This document shows positions 16,854-26,700 of a stretch of 64,000 nt of DNA, piece by piece; positions within the stretch are counted from its first letter, which is position 1; each line of letters opens with the position of its first letter. Made by a program: the position numbers and the translations under genes. Location of the stretch: the NCBI GenBank assembly GCA_015060535.1, contig SUYH01000013.1:21791-85790 (forward strand). The letters run 5' to 3'. This stretch comes from Prevotella sp. (GTDB lineage Bacteria; Bacteroidota; Bacteroidia; Bacteroidales; Bacteroidaceae). The notes beneath the pieces were generated by a model. That model was not told where the DNA came from. It saw nothing but the letters and a program-made list of their open reading frames with translations, and did not search any database.

Positions 16854-18026
16854 AATTTTCTTTTTGTTTATTAAATGATAAGTATCTTTTTCTATTTGAC
16901 GTATAAAACGTGACCACGTCCAAAGACGGTCGGCTATGGTCAGCAGAACCAGCGGCAGCACATACCACAGCAGGATGAAGAGAATCTTCTGCGCCACGGA
17001 GTCGTCGGGTATCCGTCCGATGGCTTGTTGGCTCAGTGGCTTCTGCTCCATGTTCTCTTCAATGACGGGCAGGTTGTTGTGGCTCCACTTGCCTATGATG
17101 ATACCGTCCTTCAGGAGCAGCATGCCGGGGTTGCTGCGAATGATGGTGCGTAGCACCGTCTCGTCGGTCTGGCAGAACGGGTATTCTGCTCCCGTGATGT
17201 CGCGCCAGCGGAAGATGCCTTTCTGACCACTGGCTGTCAGACAGTAGAAGCCATAGTCCATGTCGTCGGCATACTCGTAGAGCTCGTTGATACGGTCCAG
17301 CTGGCTGTCGTCTGCCTGTTCCAGATGGGGCGATACCAGCAGGAAGGTATAGCTTCGGCTGTTGAACAGGGAGTCGGTGATGTCTTCACCGTTGTCCATC
17401 CGCTCGATGAAGAAGTCGGCATAAGGCGACTCCTTGCCTTCCATCATCTGCTGCCAGCCCTTGCGGAGGTCTGTACCTATATGATAAGGACGGAAGTCGA
17501 AGTAGGGCAGGTCGTAGAGTGACCATCCTGACACGAAGACGATGAACAGTGCCGAGTAGTTGGTGACAATCCACTGGTTGCTCCGTGACACGAAGCGCAT
17601 CATGTCCAACGGCCACTTCCTGACCACCACGGCCAGTACGAGCAGTAGCACATTCTTCCAGAACGTCTGCCAATTGGTCAATACTACGGCATCACCGAAG
17701 CACCCGCAGTCGCTGATGGGATCGGCCAGTGCCAGCCATAGCGTAAGGGGTGTCATGATGAGCATCATCAGCAGCACCAGACGCGACACCAGACGGCGGC
17801 GGATGGCAAACAGCAGACAGATGCCCGTGCCGAACTCGAAAGCCGACAACAAGACCGCTGCGCCCAGCGTTAACATGTCTGGCGCATACTGCCCCAAGTG
17901 CAGCGCCTCCAGATAGTCGGCTATCTTATATTGTGTGCCCAGCGGGTCGATGGCTTTCACGAATCCTGAGAGGATCAAGACCAGGGCCAGCACCAGTCGG
18001 GCGATATTTACTATTACCCTCCTCAC
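16092..18026 (-). CDS. DoxX-type membrane protein fused in frame to triosephosphate isomerase
   Basis: One open frame of 644 codons. Residues 1-390 form a DoxX-like protein: four hydrophobic segments, a fifth near residue 165, a domain that may be thioredoxin-like ([12 protein letters not shown] region) and a last segment ([21 protein letters not shown]). Residues 392-644 are a complete TpiA. In related genomes these are two adjacent genes. The junction DNA looks like an ordinary spacer, with TAATAA just before the tpiA ATG but one base out of frame. A 1-base change in an upstream A5 run would restore the stop. The start is GTG at 18026 (GTGA overlap with DUF1599). It may be a true fusion, or two proteins through the internal ATG. 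Confidence 0.75.
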   Translation of the reverse strand: MRRVIVNIARLVLALVLILSGFVKAIDPLGTQYKIADYLEALHLGQYAPDMLTLGAAVLLSAFEFGTGICLLFAIRRRLVSRLVLLMMLIMTPLTLWLALADPISDCGCFGDAVVLTNWQTFWKNVLLLVLAVVVRKWPLDMMRFVSRSNQWIVTNYSALFIVFVSGWSLYDLPYFDFRPYHIGTDLRKGWQQMMEGKESPYADFFIERMDNGEDITDSLFNSRSYTFLLVSPHLEQADDSQLDRINELYEYADDMDYGFYCLTASGQKGIFRWRDITGAEYPFCQTDETVLRTIIRSNPGMLLLKDGIIIGKWSHNNLPVIEENMEQKPLSQQAIGRIPDDSVAQKILFILLWYVLPLVLLTIADRLWTWSRFIRQIEKDTYHLINKKKIMRKKIVAGNWKMNLNLQEGVALAKELSEALKAEKPNCDVVICTPFIHLASVANVLEGSVIGLGAENCADKEKGAFTGEVSAEMVKSTGAQYVILGHSERREYYKETPEILKEKVLLALKNGLKVIFCIGESLAEREANKQNEVVKAELEGSVFNLSEADFRQIIIAYEPIWAIGTGKTATAEQAEEIHAYIRSIVAEKYGQAVADDTSILYGGSCKASNAPELFAKADIDGGLIGGASLKCADFKGIIDAWKK

Positions 18027-18583
18027 CTCTCTTCGTTCAGCTTGATGCAGCCAAACACAGCGTAATTGATGATGTCCATGTAATTGGCATCAATGCCTTC
18101 ACTCACCTTGGTGCGCTCACCTCTCACCTCGAGCTCTTCAATCTCCTTGATGCGCTCAATCTTGGTCAGGATGAAGTCGGTATAAGAACTGACGCGCATG
18201 CCTCGCCACGCTTCGTCGTAGTCGTGGTTCTTGCGCTTCATCAGTTCCAGCGCCTCGTGGGCATATTGGTCGTACAACTTCATGGCCTCTTCGTTGGTAA
18301 TGTCGACGGTATCGGCAAAGCCGTTGTATATCTGTATCAGACCTACTATACCGTAGTTGATGAGGGCCACGAACTCAGGACGGATGCCTTCGCCCACCAG
18401 CGACTCCTTCTTAATTTCCAGCGAACGGATGCGCTTGGCCTTGATGAACAGCTGGTCGGTCAGCGACTGTGGGCGCAGGATACGCCATGAAGCCCCATAG
18501 TCGTGGAGCTTCTTCTCAAACAAGGAGCGACACTCCTGTATCACCTGTTCGAACTGGGCGTTGGTCTTCTCGTTGGCTGTCAT
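18023..18583 (-). CDS. DUF1599 (nucleotide modification-associated domain 1) protein
   Basis: A 186-residue protein made of two similar halves, each with an HDY motif followed by W-R ([10 protein letters not shown] near residue 25, [13 protein letters not shown] near residue 118), a K-R-I segment and an INY segment. This matches the DUF1599 family, which is linked by context to nucleotide metabolism. Its actual reaction is not established. It sits directly upstream of the DoxX-TpiA frame (GTGA overlap). The codons for EVRGER in the second half fall in a 7-bp direct repeat (CTCACCT twice on the plus strand, 18116-18129). Confidence 0.88.
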   Translation of the reverse strand: MTANEKTNAQFEQVIQECRSLFEKKLHDYGASWRILRPQSLTDQLFIKAKRIRSLEIKKESLVGEGIRPEFVALINYGIVGLIQIYNGFADTVDITNEEAMKLYDQYAHEALELMKRKNHDYDEAWRGMRVSSYTDFILTKIERIKEIEELEVRGERTKVSEGIDANYMDIINYAVFGCIKLNEER

Positions 18584-18589
18584 GTCTGT

Positions 18590-20257
18590 TTAGAAATTGA
18601 TGGCGAACGAGGCTCCCAGCACAAAGGAGTTCATATTCTTCTTAATACTCTTCTCGGCGGTAAACCATTCCTTGTATTCAGCAGGGGAAATGGATGCCAT
18701 ATCCACGGGGAACAGGTCCTTGAAGAATCCTCCCGTGTCGTAGTTCATGGTATAGGTCTTGCGTGCGAAGTCATAGTCGATGAACACCTTCCATGAGAAG
18801 TTCTGCTTGTAGGCATAGGTCAGCGAGATGCCAGTGCCATATTTCATGGTATTGTTGCCGCTGACGGTAAAGTAATCCCATTCCGTAGAGAAAGGACGGC
18901 TATTGTCCACATGATATTGATAATTGCCATCAGGAATAAGACTGTTGCCACTTAAGCGACCTTCCAGACTCAGCTCCTGCATGATGCTACGACCAATCAG
19001 CACTTTCGTACCTAGTGCAAAACGATCTGACAGTGGAAAGTTGAAATATACACCCAGGTCGGCAGCGAATTCGGTCAGGTGGTCGCTCTCGATAACGAAG
19101 TCGATATCGCTGAGAGCCTCTTCTACGTCGGGGTCTATAGTTCCATCTTCATCGGTGTAGAAGTAGAAGGCATCGTCCCAGCCTCTATCTACGATGTCGT
19201 TCCAGCCATTGATAGGTGAGCTCTTTACGCGCAAACGTCCACCCACTCCGACGTAGGGATTGAAGAAGTAGGCGCCTTCAGCACTTACCGCTGTGGATGC
19301 GCGGAACTTCAAGTTCATGTTGTCGGCCCAACCGAAGTCTGTCATGTCGAAGTCGAGGTTACGCGAGCCCAGTCCGATACCCATATTGATAGAAAAGAAT
19401 GATGGGTGGTCGATGACGCTGGCCATGCCGGGAATGTCGTTGCGTAGCAAACCCTTACCCTTGAACATCAGGTCGCAAAGCGCATAGCCCAATTCTGTTG
19501 ACATAATACCGATACCTGCTCCTGAGAGTACATCGCTGATCCAGTGACGGTTGTTCAAGACACGCATTACACCCGTAGCAGTAGCAACACCGTAACCAGC
19601 TACCGAGAACCAGGGAGAACGGGTCAGACCGTACTCCTTGTGCAGCATGGTAGCACCTACAAATGCGGTGGCCGTATGACCTGAAGGCCATGAGTTAGCT
19701 GTACTTCCGTCTGGACGCATCTCCTTGGCAGTATTTTTGATGGTGTTGACAAGGAGTGCCATGATACCATAGCTCATACCCGCATTAGCCAGCAAACGGG
19801 GCCAGTCGCTACGTCCCTCATAGCCACCGAGCTTCAGACCGACAACGGCAGCAGGCCCAAAGAACTGGGTGTAGTCGTCAATACCCGTTTTGAAACTTGT
19901 AACCAGTGAGTGCTTGGCTTGCTGCTTGAAGGCATTTTTCTCACTTTTGGCAATGATACCAGCCACGAAAAGGGGAATACCAGCGAAAGTAATGTCGTCC
20001 ATGAACTTGTAGGGCTTTACACCTGGATTGGTCTTCGACTTGAAGAAATCAAAGTCGGGCTTCCAGCTGTTGGTCGTCGTCTCCATGCTCATGTTGTGGG
20101 CAAGGGCATTGACGTAGGCTGCAGGTTGTGCATCCAGTTTGACCAGCTTGGCTTCCATTTCAGGAACCTCCATGGTGACGGGCTCCATGTCGAGATAAGT
20201 GTCAGCACTTGCATGCATGGCAAGCGTAACTAGTAATGTGGTTAGGAACAGTTTCAT
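18590..20257 (-). CDS. PAP2-family phosphatase with a C-terminal outer-membrane barrel-like domain
   Basis: A 555-residue envelope protein with a signal peptide (LFLTTLLVTLAMHASA). Residues about 80-270 are a PAP2 lipid phosphatase-type domain with the three motifs KEMRPDGS, WPSGHT and RVLNNRHWISD. The remaining roughly 280 residues are rich in alternating beta-strand patterns (GVGGRLRVKSS, GVYFNFPLSDRFALGTKV) and end in Phe (GASFAINF), as outer-membrane beta-barrels do. Substrates could be undecaprenyl diphosphate, lipid A phosphate or phospholipids; none is shown. First gene of a six-gene minus-strand unit. Confidence 0.85.
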   Translation of the reverse strand: MKLFLTTLLVTLAMHASADTYLDMEPVTMEVPEMEAKLVKLDAQPAAYVNALAHNMSMETTTNSWKPDFDFFKSKTNPGVKPYKFMDDITFAGIPLFVAGIIAKSEKNAFKQQAKHSLVTSFKTGIDDYTQFFGPAAVVGLKLGGYEGRSDWPRLLANAGMSYGIMALLVNTIKNTAKEMRPDGSTANSWPSGHTATAFVGATMLHKEYGLTRSPWFSVAGYGVATATGVMRVLNNRHWISDVLSGAGIGIMSTELGYALCDLMFKGKGLLRNDIPGMASVIDHPSFFSINMGIGLGSRNLDFDMTDFGWADNMNLKFRASTAVSAEGAYFFNPYVGVGGRLRVKSSPINGWNDIVDRGWDDAFYFYTDEDGTIDPDVEEALSDIDFVIESDHLTEFAADLGVYFNFPLSDRFALGTKVLIGRSIMQELSLEGRLSGNSLIPDGNYQYHVDNSRPFSTEWDYFTVSGNNTMKYGTGISLTYAYKQNFSWKVFIDYDFARKTYTMNYDTGGFFKDLFPVDMASISPAEYKEWFTAEKSIKKNMNSFVLGASFAINF

Positions 20258-20293
20258 AGCTATTTCTTTTTAAACCTATTTATATTTTGTGTG

Positions 20294-20352
20294 CAAAGGT
20301 AGCGATTATTTTACAATAAGCAACCATTTTTCGCAATTATTTTGTACCTTTG
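20294..20352. promoter_or_regulatory. Divergent promoters of the PAP2 gene and the CCA-adding-type gene
   Basis: On the minus strand TACCTTTG (20301-20294) precedes the PAP2 gene, with a weak -33 match GTTG (20324-20321). On the plus strand TACCTTTG (20345-20352) precedes the nucleotidyltransferase ATG at 20380; no clear -33 element was seen for it. Confidence 0.65.
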
Positions 20353-20379
20353 TACCCAAATTCACCATTTCAAGGCATC

Positions 20380-21807
20380 ATGAAGCTATATTCAGACAAG
20401 GCATTAGCTCAGATATTAGACCAGGAAATCTTCCGCCAGATTTCATCCGTAGCCGATGGGCTGGGGGTGGAGTGCTATGTGGTGGGAGGCTATGTGCGTG
20501 ATATCTTCCTTGAACGTCCAAGCGACGACATTGATGTGGTGGTGGTAGGCAGCGGCATAGAAGTGGCTAAAGGGTTAAAGCAGCTGTTAGGCAAGCATGC
20601 CCACTTGAGCGTTTTTAAGAATTTCGGTACAGCACAGGTGAAGTACCGCCAGCAGGAGGTGGAGTTCGTGGGGGCACGTAAGGAGAGCTACAGCCACGAT
20701 TCGCGCAAGCCGATAGTTGAGAACGGCACGCTGGAGGACGACCAGAACCGTCGCGACTTCACCATCAATGCGATGGCTATCTGTCTGAACAAGGCTCGCT
20801 TCGGTGAGTTGGTAGACCCTTTTAATGGTATTGCCGACCTGGAGGATGGTATCATAGCCACCCCACTTGACCCAGAGGTAACGTTCAGCGACGACCCGCT
20901 GCGCATGATGCGTTGTATTCGCTTTGCCACCCAGCTGAACTTCCAGATCGAAGACGAGACGTTTGAAGCCTTGCAGCGCATGGCCGACCGCATCAAGATC
21001 GTCAGCGGTGAGCGTATTGAAGTGGAATTGAACAAGATCATGATGGCACCACATCCCAGTATTGGCTTGGAGCTGTTGCAACGCAGCGGTTTGATGAACC
21101 TCATCCTGCCCGAACTGGCTGCACTTGATATCGTGGAAAAGCGTGACGGACGGGCTCATAAGAACAATTTCTACCACACGCTGGAAGTGCTGGAGAATGT
21201 GTGTAAGCACCAAGCTTCTTTATGGCTAAGGTGGGGGGCCTTGCTTCACGATGTGGGCAAGACGAAGTCGAAGCGTTGGGAGCCAGGGGTGGGATGGACT
21301 TTCCACAACCATAACATCATAGGGGCTAAGATGGTGCCTCAGATTTTCCGCAGGCTGAAGTTGCCTATGGGGGCTGAGATGAAATATGTGCAAAAGTTGG
21401 TTGACCTGCACATGCGTCCTCAGGTCATTGCCGACAGTGAGGTGACCGATAGTGCTGTGCGCCGCCTGCTGAATGATGCCGGCGAGGATATTGACGATCT
21501 GATGACCCTCTGCGAGGCAGACATCACATCGAAGAACGAGGTGCGTAAGAAGATGTTCCTGGAGAATTTCCGTATGGTGCGCGAAAAACTGGCTGACCTC
21601 AAGGAAAAAGACTACAAGCGCCTGTTGCAGCCCGTCATTGACGGCAATGAGATCATGGAGATGTTTCATCTGCAGCCCTCACGTGAGGTCGGTGTGCTGA
21701 AACAGTATCTGAAAGATGCCGTCTTGGACAATCGTGTAGCCAATGAGCGTGAGCCGCTCATGGCGTTGCTCCTCGAGAAGGCTAGGCAGATGGGTCTTGT
21801 CTCTTGA
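20380..21807 (+). CDS. CCA tRNA nucleotidyltransferase / poly(A) polymerase family protein with HD domain
   Basis: A 475-residue class II nucleotidyltransferase. The N-terminal head has the motif GGYVRD and the catalytic pair SDDIDVVVVG, then RRDFTINAMA and the nucleotide-selecting DDPLRMMRCIRFATQL. An HD hydrolase domain follows (LLHDVGKTKS near residue 289). In Bacteroidales the single member of this family normally adds or repairs the tRNA CCA end. The ATG at 20380 was chosen because the frame's earlier ATG (20350) lies inside the -7 box. The last 26 bases overlap the converging sigma factor gene. Confidence 0.92.
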   Translation: MKLYSDKALAQILDQEIFRQISSVADGLGVECYVVGGYVRDIFLERPSDDIDVVVVGSGIEVAKGLKQLLGKHAHLSVFKNFGTAQVKYRQQEVEFVGARKESYSHDSRKPIVENGTLEDDQNRRDFTINAMAICLNKARFGELVDPFNGIADLEDGIIATPLDPEVTFSDDPLRMMRCIRFATQLNFQIEDETFEALQRMADRIKIVSGERIEVELNKIMMAPHPSIGLELLQRSGLMNLILPELAALDIVEKRDGRAHKNNFYHTLEVLENVCKHQASLWLRWGALLHDVGKTKSKRWEPGVGWTFHNHNIIGAKMVPQIFRRLKLPMGAEMKYVQKLVDLHMRPQVIADSEVTDSAVRRLLNDAGEDIDDLMTLCEADITSKNEVRKKMFLENFRMVREKLADLKEKDYKRLLQPVIDGNEIMEMFHLQPSREVGVLKQYLKDAVLDNRVANEREPLMALLLEKARQMGLVS

Positions 21808-22336
21808 GTTTGCGTACCGCTTTGTCGCGAATCTGGCGTACACGTTCCCGCTTCAGCCCTAATTCCATTCCTATCTCTGCCATCGTCATTCGTTGGCAGT
21901 CAATGCCGAAGAATCGTTTGATGACGGCTTGTTCGCGTTCGTTCAGTGTGCCGATGGCAGTCATCAATTCGTCCGATAGGGCATTCTGCTCTAAGGTGGC
22001 ATCAGTACGGGGGGCGTCCTTGTCTTCCAGAACGTTCAATAATGTAAAATTATTGTTCGAACCAACGGGTAGACTTTCGTCTGTTGACAAGACGGGCATT
22101 TCACCCGTCACACGCTTGATGGCATCCTCGATACTCTGGCGGATGTAAGGGGCGGCAAAGGTGACGAAAGGCTTACCTCTACTGGGGTCGAATTTGTCAG
22201 CAGCTTTCATCAGTCCGATACTTCCCTCGCTCACCAGGTCGTCGGTGCTCAGCAGGTCGTTTTTATACTGTCGGGCCAGCGTTACCACATAACCCATATT
22301 GCTCGTGATCAGATGATCTCTTTCGTTTCTGTCCAT
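21782..22336 (-). CDS. Short sigma-70-family RNA polymerase sigma factor
   Basis: A 184-residue sigma factor with region 2 (LLSTDDLVSEGSIGLMKAADKFDPSRG and APYIRQSIEDAIKR) and region 4 (TLNEREQAVIKRFFGI, then the helix-turn-helix MAEIGMELGLKRERVRQIRDKAVRKL). Region 1 and most of region 3 are missing, so it is much shorter than the housekeeping RpoD of Bacteroidales (near 290 residues), yet its region 4 is RpoD-like. It is probably an accessory group 2/3-type factor. Its promoter is of the housekeeping type. Confidence 0.88.
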   Translation of the reverse strand: MDRNERDHLITSNMGYVVTLARQYKNDLLSTDDLVSEGSIGLMKAADKFDPSRGKPFVTFAAPYIRQSIEDAIKRVTGEMPVLSTDESLPVGSNNNFTLLNVLEDKDAPRTDATLEQNALSDELMTAIGTLNEREQAVIKRFFGIDCQRMTMAEIGMELGLKRERVRQIRDKAVRKLKRQDPSA

Positions 22337-22361
22337 CGGTCTCTTTTTCTGTTATTGGTTG

Positions 22362-22393
22362 CAAAGATACGAATATTATTTGGTAATAACAAA
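22362..22393 (-). promoter_or_regulatory. Promoter of the short sigma factor gene
   Basis: Minus strand: TTTG (22393-22390), 20 bases, TATCTTTG (22369-22362). The predicted start site is about 22 bases before the ATG at 22336. Confidence 0.8.
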
Positions 22394-22458
22394 GGCTATT
22401 GCTTAATAAAGTTTGTTAAATATGACTCTTCTTCTTTATATATATAAGATGTTTTTAG

Positions 22459-22466
22459 TAATTTTG
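22459..22466 (+). promoter_or_regulatory. Promoter -7 box of the RND efflux operon
   Basis: TAATTTTG, with a weak TTTA at 22435-22438 in the -33 position. The leader to the ATG at 22538 would be about 68 bases. Confidence 0.55.
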
Positions 22467-22537
22467 CATGCTCAAAAACTTATTTTAAGCGAATGAGTTT
22501 CCAAAGAGAAAGATAGAAAATTAATTAAGTAATAGGT

Positions 22538-23704
22538 ATGAAAATGAAAAAGATGATGATGTTTGCAGCCGTTGCTGCAACGTTGGTTTCTTGCGGTGGT
22601 GGCGGTGGTCGCCCCAATTTCGGCGACAATGAGTATCCTGTAACCACAGTAGGTACTGCAACTGCCGACATGCAGACGGTTTATCCTGCTACCATCAAGG
22701 GTGTTCAGGATGTAGAGATTCGCCCGAAGGCTCAGGGCTTTCTGGTACAGATTAACGTAAAGGAAGGTCAGACGGTAGGTGCCGGTCAGTTGCTGTTCGT
22801 GATTGACAATGAGACCTATCAGGCTCAGGTACGTCAGGCTCAGGCTGCTGTCAACACGGCTCAGCAGCAGGTGAACACGGCCAAGCTGACGTATGATAAC
22901 TCGAAGCAGTTGCATGCCAACAAGGTGATTGGCGACTATGAGATGCAGACCTCTGAGAATAACTATGAGAGTGCTAAGGCACAACTGGCCCAGGCCCAGG
23001 CTGCCCTGGCTTCTGCCAAGGAGGCGCTGAGTTTCTGCTATGTGAAGAGTCCTGCCGCTGGTGTGGTAGGCACGCTGCCTTTCAAGAAGGGTGCGCTGGT
23101 CAGTGGTTCTAACGTGTTGACAACGGTATCTAACATATCGTCGATGGATGTCTATTTCTCCATCAATGAGAAAGAAGCCATGACCATCGCGAAGTCGGGT
23201 GAGGGACTGTCTGTCTTCCCTGCTGTGAAGTTGCAGCTGAACGACGGTACAATCTATGGTCACGAGGGTAAGGTAACTAAGATGAGTGGTGTGATAGACT
23301 CGTCTACGGGTTCTGTGCAGCTGATTGCCACCTTCCCCAATCCAGAGAAGTTGTTGAAGAGCGGTGGTGCGGGTAACATCGTTATCCCGCGTGTCAATAC
23401 CGACGCCATCATCATTCCTCAGTCTTGTGTTACAGAGGTACAGAACAAGAAGTTCGTCTATACCGTCGGCAAGGATAACAAGGTCAAGTATACGGAGATT
23501 AACGTTGATCCCCAGAATGATGGCAACACCTACATTGTGACAAGTGGACTGAAGACTGGTGACAAGTATGTCACCAATGGTGTCACTAAGCTGTCTGATG
23601 GCATGGAGATTGTGCCTATCACTCCTCAGCGCTATCAGGAGAAGATAGACGAGCAGGCAAAGGCAATGTCGGCTGGCGACATCGTTTCTGCCATGAAGAA
23701 ATAA
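22538..23704 (+). CDS. RND efflux periplasmic adaptor (AcrA/MexA-like lipoprotein)
   Basis: A 388-residue membrane-fusion protein. The lipoprotein signal ends in LVSC (Cys at residue 19). The lipoyl half-motifs (IRPKAQGFLVQINVKEGQTV, VKSPAAGVVGTL), the coiled-coil hairpin (about residues 95-165, QVRQAQAAVNTAQQQV) and the barrel domains are in normal order. It bridges the AcrB-like pump and the outer-membrane factor encoded next and is the first gene of the three-gene operon. Confidence 0.94.
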   Translation: MKMKKMMMFAAVAATLVSCGGGGGRPNFGDNEYPVTTVGTATADMQTVYPATIKGVQDVEIRPKAQGFLVQINVKEGQTVGAGQLLFVIDNETYQAQVRQAQAAVNTAQQQVNTAKLTYDNSKQLHANKVIGDYEMQTSENNYESAKAQLAQAQAALASAKEALSFCYVKSPAAGVVGTLPFKKGALVSGSNVLTTVSNISSMDVYFSINEKEAMTIAKSGEGLSVFPAVKLQLNDGTIYGHEGKVTKMSGVIDSSTGSVQLIATFPNPEKLLKSGGAGNIVIPRVNTDAIIIPQSCVTEVQNKKFVYTVGKDNKVKYTEINVDPQNDGNTYIVTSGLKTGDKYVTNGVTKLSDGMEIVPITPQRYQEKIDEQAKAMSAGDIVSAMKK

Positions 23705-23733
23705 AAAGGTAAAAAAGTAAAAAAGGTAAAGCA
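23705..23733 (+). repeat. A-rich short-period spacer repeat
   Basis: Irregular units AAAAGGT, AAAAAAGT, AAAAAAGGT and AAAG fill the gap from the adaptor stop codon to the ATG of the pump gene. Confidence 0.6.
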
Positions 23734-26700
23734 ATGACATTTACTAATTTTATCAAACGCCCGGTACTGTCGACGGTCATTTCTATCCTCATCGTCCTGC
23801 TGGGCTTCATAGGACTGGTATCGCTGCCTATTGAGCAGTATCCAGATATTGCACCGCCCACAGTGGTGGTATGGACCAGTTATCCTGGTGCTGATGCCGA
23901 GACGGTGAAGAACTCGGTGATTACCCCGCTGGAAGAGAGTATCAACGGTGTGGAGGGCATGGACTATATCTCGTCTACGGCTGGTTCCGGTTCGGCGCAG
24001 ATCAGCGTGTTGTTCCGTCAGGGTATGAATGCCGATATGTGTGCCGTAAACGTGCAGAACCGTGTGTCGCAGGCTCAGGCACTGTTGCCTTCGGAGGTCA
24101 ACCAGATTGGTGTGACGGTGATGAAGCGTCAGACATCACAGGTGCTGATGTACTCGCTGACCTCTGACGGTCGTTATGATGACGAGTTCCTGACCAACTA
24201 TGCCAACATTAATATTATACCTGCGCTGAAGCGTATTCAGGGTGTGGGCGATGTGCAGTCCCCAGGTTTGAAGACCTACTCGATGCGTATCTGGCTGAAG
24301 CCTGACGTGATGAAGCAGCACAACCTGATGCCCTCAGACATCAGCGGAGTACTGGCTGAACAGAACATCGAGGCTGCCCCTGGTTCGTTTGGCGAACTGT
24401 CAGACGTGTCTTACGAGTATGCCATGCGCTATACTGGTCGTTTCAAGACTCCTGAGGAGTTTGGTAACATCATCATTAAGAGCGATGACGAGGGACAGAC
24501 CCTCAAACTGAAGGATGTGGCACGTATTGAGTTGGGAGGCCAGCAGTACTCCGTGTCGATGAAGAACAACAACATCCCGTCGGTAATGGGTATGGTGCAG
24601 CAGATTGCCGGTTCTAACGCCAACGAGATTGCCAAGCAGGTGAAGGCCGAGCTGGAGGAACAGGCTAAGCTGTTCCCGCCGGGTATGATATACAAGATCA
24701 ACTACGATGTGACGGAATTCTTGTATGCCTCTATCGAAGAGGTGGTGTTTACGCTTGTATTCACTTTGATACTGGTGTTCATCGTTATCTATGTCTTCCT
24801 GCAGGACTGGCGTTCTACGCTCATCCCGCTGATTGCCGTACCCGTGTCGCTCATTGGTACGTTCTTCTTCCTGAGCGTCTTCGGATTCTCCATCAACCTG
24901 CTGACGCTGTCGGCCCTGCTATTGGCTATCGCCATTGTGGTCGACGATGCTATTGTGGTTGTTGAGGCCGTGCATGCCAAGCTCGACCAGGGCTACAAGT
25001 CGGCACTGACAGCTTCTATTGATGCCATGAACGAGATTTCTGGTGCTATCATCTCCATCACGCTGGTGATGGCATCGGTGTTCATTCCCGTATCGTTCAT
25101 CGGAGGCACTTCGGGTACGTTCTATCGCGAGTTCGGTGTGACGATGGCTGTCTCCATCTTTATCTCGGCCCTGAACGCCCTGACGCTGTCGCCTGCCCTG
25201 TGTGCCATCTTCCTGAAGCCACACGACAAGGATGGTCATGAGAAGAAGATGTCGATGGTCGACCGCTTCCATGCATCGTTTAATGCTGCCTATGATAAGG
25301 TGTTGGCCAAGTATAAGGGCAATGTTGAAAAGCTGGTTCACAAGCCGATTTCCGTCATCACTACCGTTATTCTGGCTATTGTGGTACTGGTGGTGACCTT
25401 CTCGACCACTAAGACCGGTCTGGTACCCGATGAGGATACCGGTACTATCTTCTGTACTATCTCGATGCCACCCGCAACATCGGTGGCTCGTACCAAACAG
25501 GTCATTAGTCAGGTAGACTCTATCCTTGCTGCCGACCCTGCCATCAAGAACCGTGAGCAGATTCAGGGTTATAACTTTATTGCCGGTTCGGGTTCCGACC
25601 AGGCCACTTTCATCATCAAGCTGAAATCTTTTGAGGAGCGCCAGAAGGGCTTCTGGTGGAAACTCAGCGGTCTATGGGAGGGCGACGGCATATACCGTTT
25701 CTTCCTCAATCCATACGAGTCTACTGGGGTACTGGCACAGATATACCTCAAGACAGCTCATATCAAGGATGCACAGATTCTGGCCTTTGCTCCGCCTATG
25801 ATTCCCGGCTTCTCGGCTAACTCGGGTGTGTCAATAGTCATGCAGGACCGTACGGGTGGTGACCTGAGCAAGTTCTTCGGCATTGTGAAGGATTATTTGG
25901 CCGAGCTCAACAAACGTCCTGAATTCCAGACGGCACAGACCTCATACAACCCGAACTATCCGCAGTACATGGTGCATGTGGATGTGGCTAAATGTAAGAA
26001 GGCAGGCATATCGCCCACCACGGTGCTGACCACCCTGCAGGGCTATTATGGCGGACTGTATGCCTCTAACTTCAACAGCTATGGTAAGCTCTATCGTGTG
26101 ATGGTTCAGGGCTCTCCTGAAACTCGTATGACGCCAGAGTCGCTGAAGAGTGTCTATGTGCGCACTCCTGGTGGCATGTCACCCGTTGAGGAGTTCTGCC
26201 GCTTGGAGCGTGTCTATGGACCTTCGAACATCAACCGCTTCAACTTGTTCACCTCTATCAATGTGACGGCAACGGTGGCTAACGGCTATTCTACGGGTGA
26301 GGCCATCAAGGCAGCCCAGGAGGTTGCTGCCGACATACTGCCTACAGGTTATACCTATGAGTATCAGGGTCTGACCCGTGAGGAGGCCAAGGCTTCGAAT
26401 ACGACAGGTATCATCTTCCTGCTGTGCTTTGTCTTCATCTACCTGATTCTGTCGGCACAGTACGAATCGTACATCCTGCCGTTGGCCGTAGTGCTCTCCG
26501 TTCCGTTCGGTCTGGCTGGCTGCTTCCTCTTTACGATGATGTTCGGCCACTCCAACGATATCTACATGCAGATCTCGCTCATCATGCTGATTGGTCTGCT
26601 GGCTAAGAACGCCATTCTGATTGTGCAGTTCGCACTGGAGCGTCGTGAACTGGGTATGGCCATCACGTGGTCGGCCATACTGGGTGCGGCAGCCCGTCTT

